A DNA stretch of 37,695 bases, taken from positions 1 to 37,695 of the forward strand of contig JAFTVY010000072.1 of the NCBI GenBank assembly GCA_017465545.1, written 5' to 3'. The position numbers and the translations under genes are program-made. The DNA comes from Ruminiclostridium sp. GTDB taxonomy: Bacteria > Bacillota > Clostridia > Oscillospirales > Ruminococcaceae. A model generated the notes under the pieces. It was not told the DNA's origin. It saw only the letters and a program-made list of their open reading frames with translations, and made no database searches. Numbering within the stretch: position 1 is the first letter of the stretch; every line of letters begins with the position of its first letter. Shown piece after piece: positions 31,924 through 37,695 of this stretch.

Positions 31924-33912
31924 TTACATCACTCCTTCGTTATAATTTTTCATAAACTGTCTGAACGTATCCTGAATGATATATTCATCAGTAAGATAAC
32001 GCCATGCACCTAAAAGAACAGGCATTCTCATTACGTCGTCAAGCTGGTTTACGCAGATGCGAAGCTCTGCATACTTGTTTTCCGTCAGGAAATTTGCTAA
32101 AGCGTTCTGTGCTACCTTGATGCCTGAGCTTAATTCTCCCGTTGCAAGCATTGCCTTGTACTGGCTGTACTTTGCGTGGTTGAGGCAGTCCTTCAGCTCG
32201 TCGCCGCCTACCGCTTCGATCTTCTTGTTTTCGTCAAGATAGAGAAGGGAGTTCTTATAGCTGTCGATCACAGGCTTGATAAGTGCCTTGAGCGTCTTTT
32301 CGTCTGTGGAATTATCCTTGATTCTGTCAGCAATACCGAATGCGGCATATATCTTCTGAAGCTTCTGTGCCGTATATTCGTGTGCCTTTGCAGAGTTTGA
32401 TATATCAACCTTTGCAGAAACGTTGAAATCGCTCTTGAACTGAACTATTACGTCGTGGCTGTTTGCAACCTCGCCTGTATATCCGCATACGTACTGTAAA
32501 TCTCTTATACCCGTTGCTATAAGCTGTACTGCATTAGGAATGTCGAAAAGTACGTTTCTGCCGGGAAGTCCGTTTACAAGTGCCGTATACACCTTGCCGA
32601 AAAGCACCTTTGACAGCATACGGCTGTCGAAGAGTCCGTTTGCATCGTTGAAAATGATAAATTCCTTATTTTTGTCGTCTCTTGTGCTGTGGCGGGCAAT
32701 TCTCTGCTCAAGCACAACGGGATCGTCGGGAAGCTCATAGTTGAATATATGTGTGTAAGTCTTTGTAGAAGGCTTGATAGAGCCTATCTTGTCTACCGTA
32801 AGTACAATTCTTGTGTTATCGACTGCGGAGGTTTCCGTAAACTGATCGTATCTTGTATTGAATATGTCTCCTCTGTCGATTCTGATGCTGTTACCACTGT
32901 TGGGGTAGATAGCCGCAAGAACCTTTCTTAAGTATGCTATAGTTGAACCTGTTACACAGTATACGACCGTCTTTGTGAGTGAGGACTCCATAACCTCCTC
33001 AAGCTTTGTAAGGAAGCAGTCAAGCTTCTTATCTACGCTACGAAGCTCCTCTACGTCCGCCATATTGTAAGCGGGCTTTGTATATACCTTCTTTGCTTCA
33101 AGACCGTATTCTTCAAAGATGTTACCGCCGTGCTGATATAAAGGAAGTCCCGTCTTGATGTCAACAAGCTTTCTTGAAGATGCGATAAAATCAGCAGGAA
33201 ATTCGTAATCGAGCATAACCACGTTTCTTGCTACCTCGCCGTCATATACCTCGGTATCATAGTAGCGCATAACCGGCTCGTAGGGATTGAAACGGATCGT
33301 CTGCTTGGAGAAGTTGATATCGTCAACCACCTTTGACTTTTCCTCATCCTTCATAAGTCCCTTTACGAGATTCTTTATATCGTCGTAATTTCCTTCGTAG
33401 TCGCAGGGAACGGGACAGAACACTACAAGCTTTTCTGCCTTTGTCTTTATATGTTCAAGATAGAGACTGCTGTTTATTCCATCGGTATTGAGTCCGGCAT
33501 CGATAATGATAAGATCCCACGTAAGACCTGCCTGCTCAGCCTGGGAAAGAATGCTGTTGTCAGCCTTTACCGCCTCTTCTGCAATAATGAACATATTGGA
33601 CATTTCTGCATCGAAGGTATTTATAGATCTGGACGCACCGGATATCATCTTGAAATCGACACCGTCGTTTGTCACAATGGATCTGTACCAGTTATGCATA
33701 AGATGCTTGGGGCAGACAAGAAGTATATTCGGCATACTCTTGCCCTGTATAGCGTCAAGAATGGCAAGTTGTGCCTTGGACGCCTTTTGGGAACCGTACT
33801 CGTCAAGCACGAGACAGAAGCCGAACTGCCTTACCTTATCGTAAAATGACTGGTTAATTGTACCTGTATCCTTACCGTAGTAGGATATCCATCTGATCTC
33901 TTCGGTATTCAA
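31924..33912 (-). CDS. SNF2-family helicase-like protein with degenerate ATPase motifs
   Basis: The start is TTG at 33912 with GGAGGG at 33921-33926; a GTG at 33921 is inside that ribosome site. 662 residues. The SNF2 order is visible: CLVLDEYGSQKASKAQ (about 33-48) in place of ADEMGLGKTxQ; NILLVCPKHLMHNW (about 62-75, motif Ia); WDLIIIDAGL (about 132-141) in place of DEAH; then helicase-C motifs KTVVYCVTGSTIAYL, TRIVLTVDKIG, HIFNYELPDDP and EQRIARHSTRDD (motif VI). The Walker A Lys-Thr and the DEAH acidic pair are lost, so it probably no longer hydrolyses ATP like a normal helicase and may bind DNA or act as a scaffold. First gene of a two-gene operon with the GHKL protein, whose ATPase appears intact. 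Confidence 0.78.
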   Translation of the reverse strand: MNTEEIRWISYYGKDTGTINQSFYDKVRQFGFCLVLDEYGSQKASKAQLAILDAIQGKSMPNILLVCPKHLMHNWYRSIVTNDGVDFKMISGASRSINTFDAEMSNMFIIAEEAVKADNSILSQAEQAGLTWDLIIIDAGLNTDGINSSLYLEHIKTKAEKLVVFCPVPCDYEGNYDDIKNLVKGLMKDEEKSKVVDDINFSKQTIRFNPYEPVMRYYDTEVYDGEVARNVVMLDYEFPADFIASSRKLVDIKTGLPLYQHGGNIFEEYGLEAKKVYTKPAYNMADVEELRSVDKKLDCFLTKLEEVMESSLTKTVVYCVTGSTIAYLRKVLAAIYPNSGNSIRIDRGDIFNTRYDQFTETSAVDNTRIVLTVDKIGSIKPSTKTYTHIFNYELPDDPVVLEQRIARHSTRDDKNKEFIIFNDANGLFDSRMLSKVLFGKVYTALVNGLPGRNVLFDIPNAVQLIATGIRDLQYVCGYTGEVANSHDVIVQFKSDFNVSAKVDISNSAKAHEYTAQKLQKIYAAFGIADRIKDNSTDEKTLKALIKPVIDSYKNSLLYLDENKKIEAVGGDELKDCLNHAKYSQYKAMLATGELSSGIKVAQNALANFLTENKYAELRICVNQLDDVMRMPVLLGAWRYLTDEYIIQDTFRQFMKNYNEGVM

Positions 33913-33940
33913 AAAAATCACCCTCCAGTTTTATTGCAAA

Positions 33941-33963
33941 GCCGATATATTTCTCGTATCGGC
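33941..33963. promoter_or_regulatory. Inverted repeat in the leader of the SNF2-like/GHKL operon
   Basis: GCCGATA (33941-33947) and TATCGGC (33957-33963) with a 9-nt spacer, between the promoter and the GGAGGG box. It could be an operator or an RNA hairpin near the ribosome site. Confidence 0.45.
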
Positions 33964-33984
33964 ATACAACTCATTAACATAACT

Positions 33985-34013
33985 ATTATAATACATTTCC
34001 GATTTTTTTACAA
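33985..34013 (-). promoter_or_regulatory. Promoter of the SNF2-like/GHKL operon
   Basis: Minus strand TTGTAA (34013-34008), 17 bp, TATAAT (33990-33985). Confidence 0.7.
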
Positions 34014-34056
34014 CCGTATTTTTGCATTTTATAAAAAATAAATAAAATTTTATTCA

Positions 34057-34081
34057 AAATTAGTGAAATTTGCACTAATTT
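34057..34081. promoter_or_regulatory. Perfect inverted repeat between divergent promoters, candidate operator
   Basis: AAATTAGTG (34057-34065), 7 bp, CACTAATTT (34073-34081). It lies 44 bp upstream of the -35 box of the minus-strand operon and 76 bp upstream of the -35 box of the plus-strand deacetylase operon. The remaining intergenic DNA around it is plain AT-rich sequence. No regulator gene is adjacent. Confidence 0.4.
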
Positions 34082-34157
34082 ACAATCAGGATTTCAGAAA
34101 TGTGCGACAATTTTTCCGAGAAAAATTCATATTCAGTTAAAAAATCCGCAACCTCTC

Positions 34158-34186
34158 TTGACAAAACCTGTCGAATATTGTATCAT
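34158..34186 (+). promoter_or_regulatory. Promoter of the deacetylase-bactofilin operon
   Basis: TTGACA (34158-34163), 17 bp, TATCAT (34181-34186). Confidence 0.8.
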
Positions 34187-34220
34187 AATAACATATATAT
34201 CAATGTGAGGAGTGGTTTGC

Positions 34221-35336
34221 TTGTATTTTGGCAGCGTCAGATTTTTCAAGCATCTGATTCTAACTGTCGTCGCATTGCTTATTATAGTCCCCACGATTCT
34301 GTGCATTGTCCTTCTATGTGATAATAACAGCAAGTCAGCCGAAATAGACAGGCTGAATTCTATAATTGCAAGCGGAGAATATAAAGATGAAGCGTCGGAT
34401 GATTCTTCGGCAACTGACAGCTCCGATACTGAAAACACGTCGGACTATTCAGAAACCGAAGAACCTGTATCCGCAATCACTCCCGAAAATACGGATACCT
34501 CCGTTCCCGAGACTACTACAGAAGAGCCTGAGACCTCTGTTCCAGAGACTACCACGGAAGAGCCTGAGACCTCTGCTCCAGAGACTACCACGGAAGAGCC
34601 TGAGACCTCTGCTCCCGAGACCACTACGGAAGAGCCTGAAAGCTCAGTTCCCTCCCAGTCGGAAGATCTCACTCTTTTATACGAAGATATGTACGTAACG
34701 CCCTATGCGGGTGAATATATAAACGACGACAAGACCGTTTACCTCACCTTTGACGATGGTCCGTCGATACTGACCGAAAACATACTGATGTATTTAAGGC
34801 AGGAAAACGTCAAGGCTACGTTTTTCGTAGTGCCTGAGGATACGGTTTACTGCCGCTCACTCCTGAGAAAAATCATCAACGAGGGGCATACGATAGGAAT
34901 ACATAGCTCTTCTCACGATTATGAAGAGATATACAGCTCACCAAAGGCGTTTTTAGACGATTTCTACAAGGCGTACAGTCTTGTATACGACGCAACCGGA
35001 TACAAGGCGGATATTTACCGTTTTGCAGGCGGAAGCATAAACGATTATAACGAGGACACAAGAGAAGAAATCATTGCGGAGATGAGCCGCCGTGGATTCC
35101 AGTATTTTGACTGGAACGTAGATAGCAACGACTGGCAGGGCTACAACTGGACACAGCTTTACAACTCCGTACTGAAGGACTCTTACGAGCTGTCAACGCC
35201 GGTTATACTGTTCCACGATACGGGAATGAGAGAAAATACCGTTCTTGTAATAGAGGATATCATCAAGGCGCTGAAAAACAAAGGCTATAAATTCGGCACT
35301 CTGTCACAGAAGACGGAACCGATTCAATTTGGATAA
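34221..35336 (+). CDS. Membrane-anchored polysaccharide deacetylase with a Thr/Glu/Pro repeat linker
   Basis: The start is TTG at 34221 with GAGGAG at 34207-34212; an in-frame GTG at 34212 overlaps that site. 371 residues. One membrane anchor (about 10-33), an acidic Ser/Glu/Asp linker, four 12-residue repeats of the type PETTTEEPETSV (about 96-144), then a NodB domain with the full canonical motifs: YLTFDDGPS (174-182), HSSSHDYEE, RFAGGS, FDWNVDSNDW and PVILFHDTG. It should deacetylate wall GlcNAc on the outer face, usually conferring lysozyme resistance or adjusting wall turnover. The linker spans the wall. A bactofilin gene follows after 29 bp. Unlike the PdaB-like enzyme at 4705-5823, motif 1 is standard. 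Confidence 0.88.
   Translation: MYFGSVRFFKHLILTVVALLIIVPTILCIVLLCDNNSKSAEIDRLNSIIASGEYKDEASDDSSATDSSDTENTSDYSETEEPVSAITPENTDTSVPETTTEEPETSVPETTTEEPETSAPETTTEEPETSAPETTTEEPESSVPSQSEDLTLLYEDMYVTPYAGEYINDDKTVYLTFDDGPSILTENILMYLRQENVKATFFVVPEDTVYCRSLLRKIINEGHTIGIHSSSHDYEEIYSSPKAFLDDFYKAYSLVYDATGYKADIYRFAGGSINDYNEDTREEIIAEMSRRGFQYFDWNVDSNDWQGYNWTQLYNSVLKDSYELSTPVILFHDTGMRENTVLVIEDIIKALKNKGYKFGTLSQKTEPIQFG
34500..34650 (+). repeat. 36-bp tandem repeat, four units, in the deacetylase linker
   Basis: In-frame units encoding (P)ETTTEEPET/SS(V/A)P; copies are nearly identical at DNA level, so length variation between strains is expected. Confidence 0.85.
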
Positions 35337-35365
35337 ACTTAAATTCACCGAAAGAAGGATAAAAA

Positions 35366-36181
35366 ATGGGACTGAAGGATAATTTTTCCCAGGCATTCAG
35401 AGAGCTTACAAGCCCTAAGGAAGCAAAGGAGCAGGAAAAGACCGAAATCAAGGACGTTGCATCATATATGAATGACGCAAGCGAAACCGAAGAGATAAAC
35501 GCTGTGCAGGAAGAGGCTGTACAGGAAGAAACAACAGCGGCTGAAGTTGCCGCAGAACCTGAAACCAAGGAGGAAGAACCAGTGGCAGAACAGACACATA
35601 GCTTCAGCAACGGCTTTAACAATCCTAATAACGGCACTTCATACAGCGGACAGCAGACCGCCCCAGCACCTATGTCAACGCCCTTCGCAAATCCCCAGGG
35701 CGCACGTCAGGAAGCATCCGAAACAACCATCATCTCCAAGAACACTATTATCGACGGTAACGTACGTTCCTTTGCAGATATGAAGATTGACGGCAGTATC
35801 AAGGGAAGCGTAGAAACTACCAAGAACGTAAGCGTAAACGGCAAGGTTGTAGGTAATATCACCTGCGACAACGCAGTTATGAACGCCGCATCCGTTCAGG
35901 GCGACATCACCTTAAAGGGACAGGCTACAATGAGCAGCGAATCAATGCTCATAGGTAATCTCACCTCTCAGGTAGCCACGGTAAACGGCAAGATGAAGGG
36001 TAACCTCACGGTTTCCGGCAAGGCACAGCTTGACAGAGACGCTGTAGTATTCGGTGATATCAAGGCAGGCGCTATCTCAATTTCTGACGGAGCAATAGTT
36101 CAGGGCTTCATCAGCACCACGTATCTTTCTCAGGATGAAAGCAGTAATATTTTCCCTGACAGCATAGCAATCGGTGAATAA
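35366..36181 (+). CDS. Bactofilin (polymer-forming cytoskeletal protein)
   Basis: ATG at 35366 with AAGGAT upstream; 271 residues. An acidic, low-complexity N-terminus (about 1-115: Glu/Ala-rich, then Asn/Gly/Pro/Gln) precedes a bactofilin beta-helix (about 118-255) with its short repeating turns: TIISKNTIIDGNVRS, MKIDGSIKGSVET, VSVNGKVVGNI, MNAASVQGDITL, ATVNGKMKGNLT, AVVFGDIKAGAI. Bactofilins polymerise without nucleotide into membrane-attached filaments that position wall-modifying enzymes. The operon partner upstream is a wall deacetylase, which would fit a filament that localises it (inference). The N-terminal half is unusually long. Confidence 0.93.
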   Translation: MGLKDNFSQAFRELTSPKEAKEQEKTEIKDVASYMNDASETEEINAVQEEAVQEETTAAEVAAEPETKEEEPVAEQTHSFSNGFNNPNNGTSYSGQQTAPAPMSTPFANPQGARQEASETTIISKNTIIDGNVRSFADMKIDGSIKGSVETTKNVSVNGKVVGNITCDNAVMNAASVQGDITLKGQATMSSESMLIGNLTSQVATVNGKMKGNLTVSGKAQLDRDAVVFGDIKAGAISISDGAIVQGFISTTYLSQDESSNIFPDSIAIGE

Positions 36182-36203
36182 TCATAAATATAAATAACAG
36201 TAA

Positions 36204-36232
36204 CTGCCCCGTGAAACATCGGGGCAGATTTT
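36204..36232 (+). terminator. Terminator after the bactofilin gene
   Basis: An 8-bp GC-rich stem (CTGCCCCG at 36204-36211, CGGGGCAG at 36220-36227) followed by ATTTT. The short T tract suggests incomplete termination, allowing some read-through to the HD gene 18 bp on. Confidence 0.65.
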
Positions 36233-36249
36233 AGACAGGAGATAAATTT

Positions 36250-36846
36250 ATGTCACTTACAGCACAGCAGATAAACGACAACAAGCAGAGATTTCTCGAT
36301 TTATTCGCTACCCACGTGAAAAGAGAGGGTGCAGATAAATTACTCGACTATCTTGTAAACAAGAGTGATTTCTTTACCGCACCTGCAAGCACAAAATTCC
36401 ACGGCTCTTTTGACGGCGGTCTGGCACTTCATTCGCTCAACGTGTACGACTGTCTCAGGAATTATCTTGACAGACCGAGAGTGAAAGAGGAATACAAGCT
36501 GAATTACAGCGACGAAAGTATAGTTATCTGTGCCCTGCTCCACGATATGTGCAAGGCGAATGTATACGTAAGAGGTACAAGAAACGTAAAGAACGAGCAA
36601 GGCGTGTGGGAAGCGGTACCTACGTATTATTTTGAGGATAAGCTCCCCTACGGACACGGTGAAAAATCGGTATATATGATAACCGGCTTTATGCGACTTA
36701 CAAGAGAAGAAGCTTTTGCGATAAGATACCATATGGGCTTTTCAGGAAGTGAAGAAAAGGGCAACGTAGGCAAAGCCTTTGAGATGTTCCCTCTCGCCTT
36801 TGCATTAAGCACCGCAGATATGGAAGCAACATATTTTATTGAATGA
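36250..36846 (+). CDS. HD-domain phosphohydrolase-like protein
   Basis: ATG at 36250 with AGGAG upstream; 198 residues, soluble. HD-superfamily metal ligands are visible: LALHSLNVY (His61), ALLHDMCKA (His98-Asp99), YGHGEKS (His136), IRYHMG (His161) and a final STADMEA Asp. Proteins with this layout (HD plus the YGHGEKS insert) are annotated only as HD-domain hydrolases; the substrate, perhaps a nucleotide, is unknown. Relatives are common in gut Firmicutes and their phages. It follows the bactofilin gene, with a leaky-looking terminator between, and may be partly co-transcribed. Confidence 0.85.
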   Translation: MSLTAQQINDNKQRFLDLFATHVKREGADKLLDYLVNKSDFFTAPASTKFHGSFDGGLALHSLNVYDCLRNYLDRPRVKEEYKLNYSDESIVICALLHDMCKANVYVRGTRNVKNEQGVWEAVPTYYFEDKLPYGHGEKSVYMITGFMRLTREEAFAIRYHMGFSGSEEKGNVGKAFEMFPLAFALSTADMEATYFIE

Positions 36847-36932
36847 GGCGTGCCGCCTCTGGCAATTCCGCCTTTTATCAATTCGTTTTATCCGAAGAAA
36901 GCGAAACGGCGGGAAAAAAATAAAATATATTT

Positions 36933-36961
36933 AAAATCGCAGTTTTTTGACTGCGATTTTT
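36933..36961 (+). terminator. Intrinsic terminator after the HD gene
   Basis: An 11-bp stem (AAAATCGCAGT at 36933-36943, ACTGCGATTTT at 36950-36960) with a T-rich loop and T tail. The 86 bp before it (36847-36932) hold no gene that I can see. Confidence 0.88.
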
Positions 36962-36999
36962 GATTAATAAAAATTTTTCCGTCAAAAATAAAAAAGTAG

Positions 37000-37028
37000 T
37001 TGACAAAATCAAAAAGATATGATATACT
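37000..37028 (+). promoter_or_regulatory. Promoter of ssrA (tmRNA)
   Basis: TTGACA (37000-37005), 17 bp, TATACT (37023-37028). Transcription would start near 37035, leaving about 17 nt to be removed by RNase P before the mature 5' end. Confidence 0.9.
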
Positions 37029-37051
37029 TACTATCTTAAAGAGATATAAAT

Positions 37052-37402
37052 GGGGCCGTAAAGGTTTCGACGGGGGTAGTGAACCCGACTAAGCACGCAG
37101 AGATCGCCTTATCTCTTTAAACGGGGCAAACTTAAAATTAAACGCAGACAATAGATCTGAATTAGCAGCTGCCTAAGCGCACTGCCGTCCTCCTGAGAAC
37201 CGCTGCGATCTCAGCCAGGGCGTCGACCAGCAGCCAACGTTTTCAGCAAGAGCCTTGTAGCTGTTAACGCACCAAAGGGCTACCGTATCAGCAATCCTGT
37301 TTGTCGGAGTGCTGTGAGGGAATTTCAAAAGATAAACTAAGCGTGTAGAAAGGTTGGCGGATTTGCTTTCGGACAGGAGTTCGATTCTCCTCGGCTCCAC
37401 CA
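37052..37402 (+). ncRNA. ssrA: Transfer-messenger RNA (tmRNA), one-piece
   Basis: The 5' end GGGGCCGTAAAGGTTTCGAC and the 3' end GGAGTTCGATTCTCCTCGGC then TCCACCA form a tRNA-Ala-like acceptor stem (GGGGCCG with CGGCTCC) and T arm; CCA is encoded. Length 351 nt. The tag frame starts at GCA 37126 and ends at TAA 37174-37176, giving the tag ANLKLNADNRSELAAA, whose LAAA end is a standard degradation signal for ClpXP-type proteases. tmRNA with SmpB rescues ribosomes stalled on broken mRNA. Followed by a terminator at 37403-37445. A minus-strand reading frame covering it is spurious. Confidence 0.97.
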
Positions 37403-37695
37403 AAAATCGACAGGTTTCGACAGAGACTTGTCGATTTTACTTTTTCACTATTAACTCTTCACTTTTCACTCTTCTCTTTCGAAACTTGTCGATTAGGTAA
37501 TAAGTAATAGTGAATAGTGAAGAAGTGCTGACGAAGCTTTTCTCCCTTTAGTCGAAAAGCATTATATTTTACTAGGGTTCGAATTTATACGCAAAACTGC
37601 CGAAAATATCTTTTTTGTAGCCCATAGCCAAAAATCGACAAGTTTCGACAGAGACTTGTCGATTTTACTTTTTCACTATTAACTCTTCACTTTTC
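37400..37695. repeat. 68-bp direct repeat, two copies 228 bp apart, second copy cut by the window edge
   Basis: 37400-37467 and 37628-37695 are identical except at one base (G at 37413, A at 37641). The unit starts at the CCA of tmRNA, contains the terminator hairpin and continues into CACTATTAACTCTTCAC. The substitution changes a G-U to an A-U pair, so the hairpin is kept. The 160 bp between hold a partly inverted version (AGTGAATAGTGAAGAAG near 37510-37526) and CGAAACTTGTCGAT (37480-37493); no gene is visible there. Confidence 0.8.
37403..37445 (+). terminator. Intrinsic terminator of ssrA
   Basis: A 13-bp stem (37403-37415 with 37426-37438, one G-U pair) around a 10-nt loop, then ACTTTTT. 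It begins directly after the encoded CCA. Confidence 0.85.

Noticed and set aside
28821-33912. Assignment of the helicase/GHKL pair to a named defence system
   Set aside because: The motifs do not match the composition of any named system I can recall with confidence, and the neighbourhood (dcw cluster, wall enzymes, ssrA) is not a typical defence island.
37173-37403. Minus-strand reading frame of 76 codons
   Set aside because: It is antisense to tmRNA; similar spurious proteins are often annotated over ssrA.
37573-37590. TAGGGTTCGAATTTA resembling a tRNA T arm
   Set aside because: No matching stem partner, acceptor stem or anticodon arm can be built around it.
37400-37695. Attachment-site (att) duplication at the 3' end of ssrA
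   Set aside because: The repeat shares only the CCA with the tmRNA gene, whereas att repeats usually restore the gene's 3' end; no integrase is in the window. It is kept as a repeat finding only.

Overview
The window reads as a chromosomal segment of a Gram-positive, low-to-moderate GC, probably spore-forming gut Firmicute, most like a Ruminococcus/Oscillospiraceae-type Clostridium. The support is a Firmicute division and cell-wall (dcw) cluster headed by mraZ and carrying a PASTA-domain class B PBP, SpoIIM-like and PdaB-like proteins, an NPNTG sortase-type anchor, bactofilin, and strong AGGAGG ribosome sites with TTGACA-N17-TATAAT promoters. I assign the taxon by inference; no database was searched.

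Layout. 1-428: C-terminal end of a Pro/Thr-repeat surface protein. 566-4612: a large soluble AAA+ protease that joins a Clp-type unloading module to an FtsH-type AAA plus M41 zinc protease, followed by a YbjN-like small protein; each has its own textbook promoter. 4705-8395 (minus): a PdaB-like polysaccharide deacetylase, and a sugar-phosphate transferase that overlaps pyrB, whose product ends in a PyrI-type zinc module. 8557-10706: a SpoIIM-like membrane protein, a DUF1648 protein and an orphan amino-acid-type binding lipoprotein. 11001-14701 (minus): an operon of a membrane protein, a DUF6076-like zinc protein and ComFC.

14900-28511 (minus) is the dcw operon in the order mraZ, rsmH, ftsL, PBP, murE, mraY, ftsW, murG, murA, divIB, ftsZ. 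It starts at a clear promoter with MraZ-box-like repeats at 28595-28611, and ftsZ has an extra promoter of its own. murC, murD, murF and ftsA are absent from the cluster. The genes together supply lipid II synthesis (murE, mraY, murG, murA), septal peptidoglycan polymerisation (FtsW plus PBP, with FtsL and DivIB) and the Z-ring.

28821-33912 (minus) is a two-gene operon of a sacsin/Hsp90-like GHKL ATPase protein and an SNF2-family helicase-like protein whose Walker A and DEAH motifs are visibly degenerate. This is one of the two best candidates here for an undescribed system; the other is the Clp/FtsH hybrid. Divergent from it, 34221-36846 (plus) encodes a polysaccharide deacetylase with a repeat linker, a bactofilin and an HD-domain hydrolase. 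37052-37402 is the tmRNA gene (ssrA), followed by a terminator-containing 68-bp repeat that recurs 228 bp downstream at the window edge.
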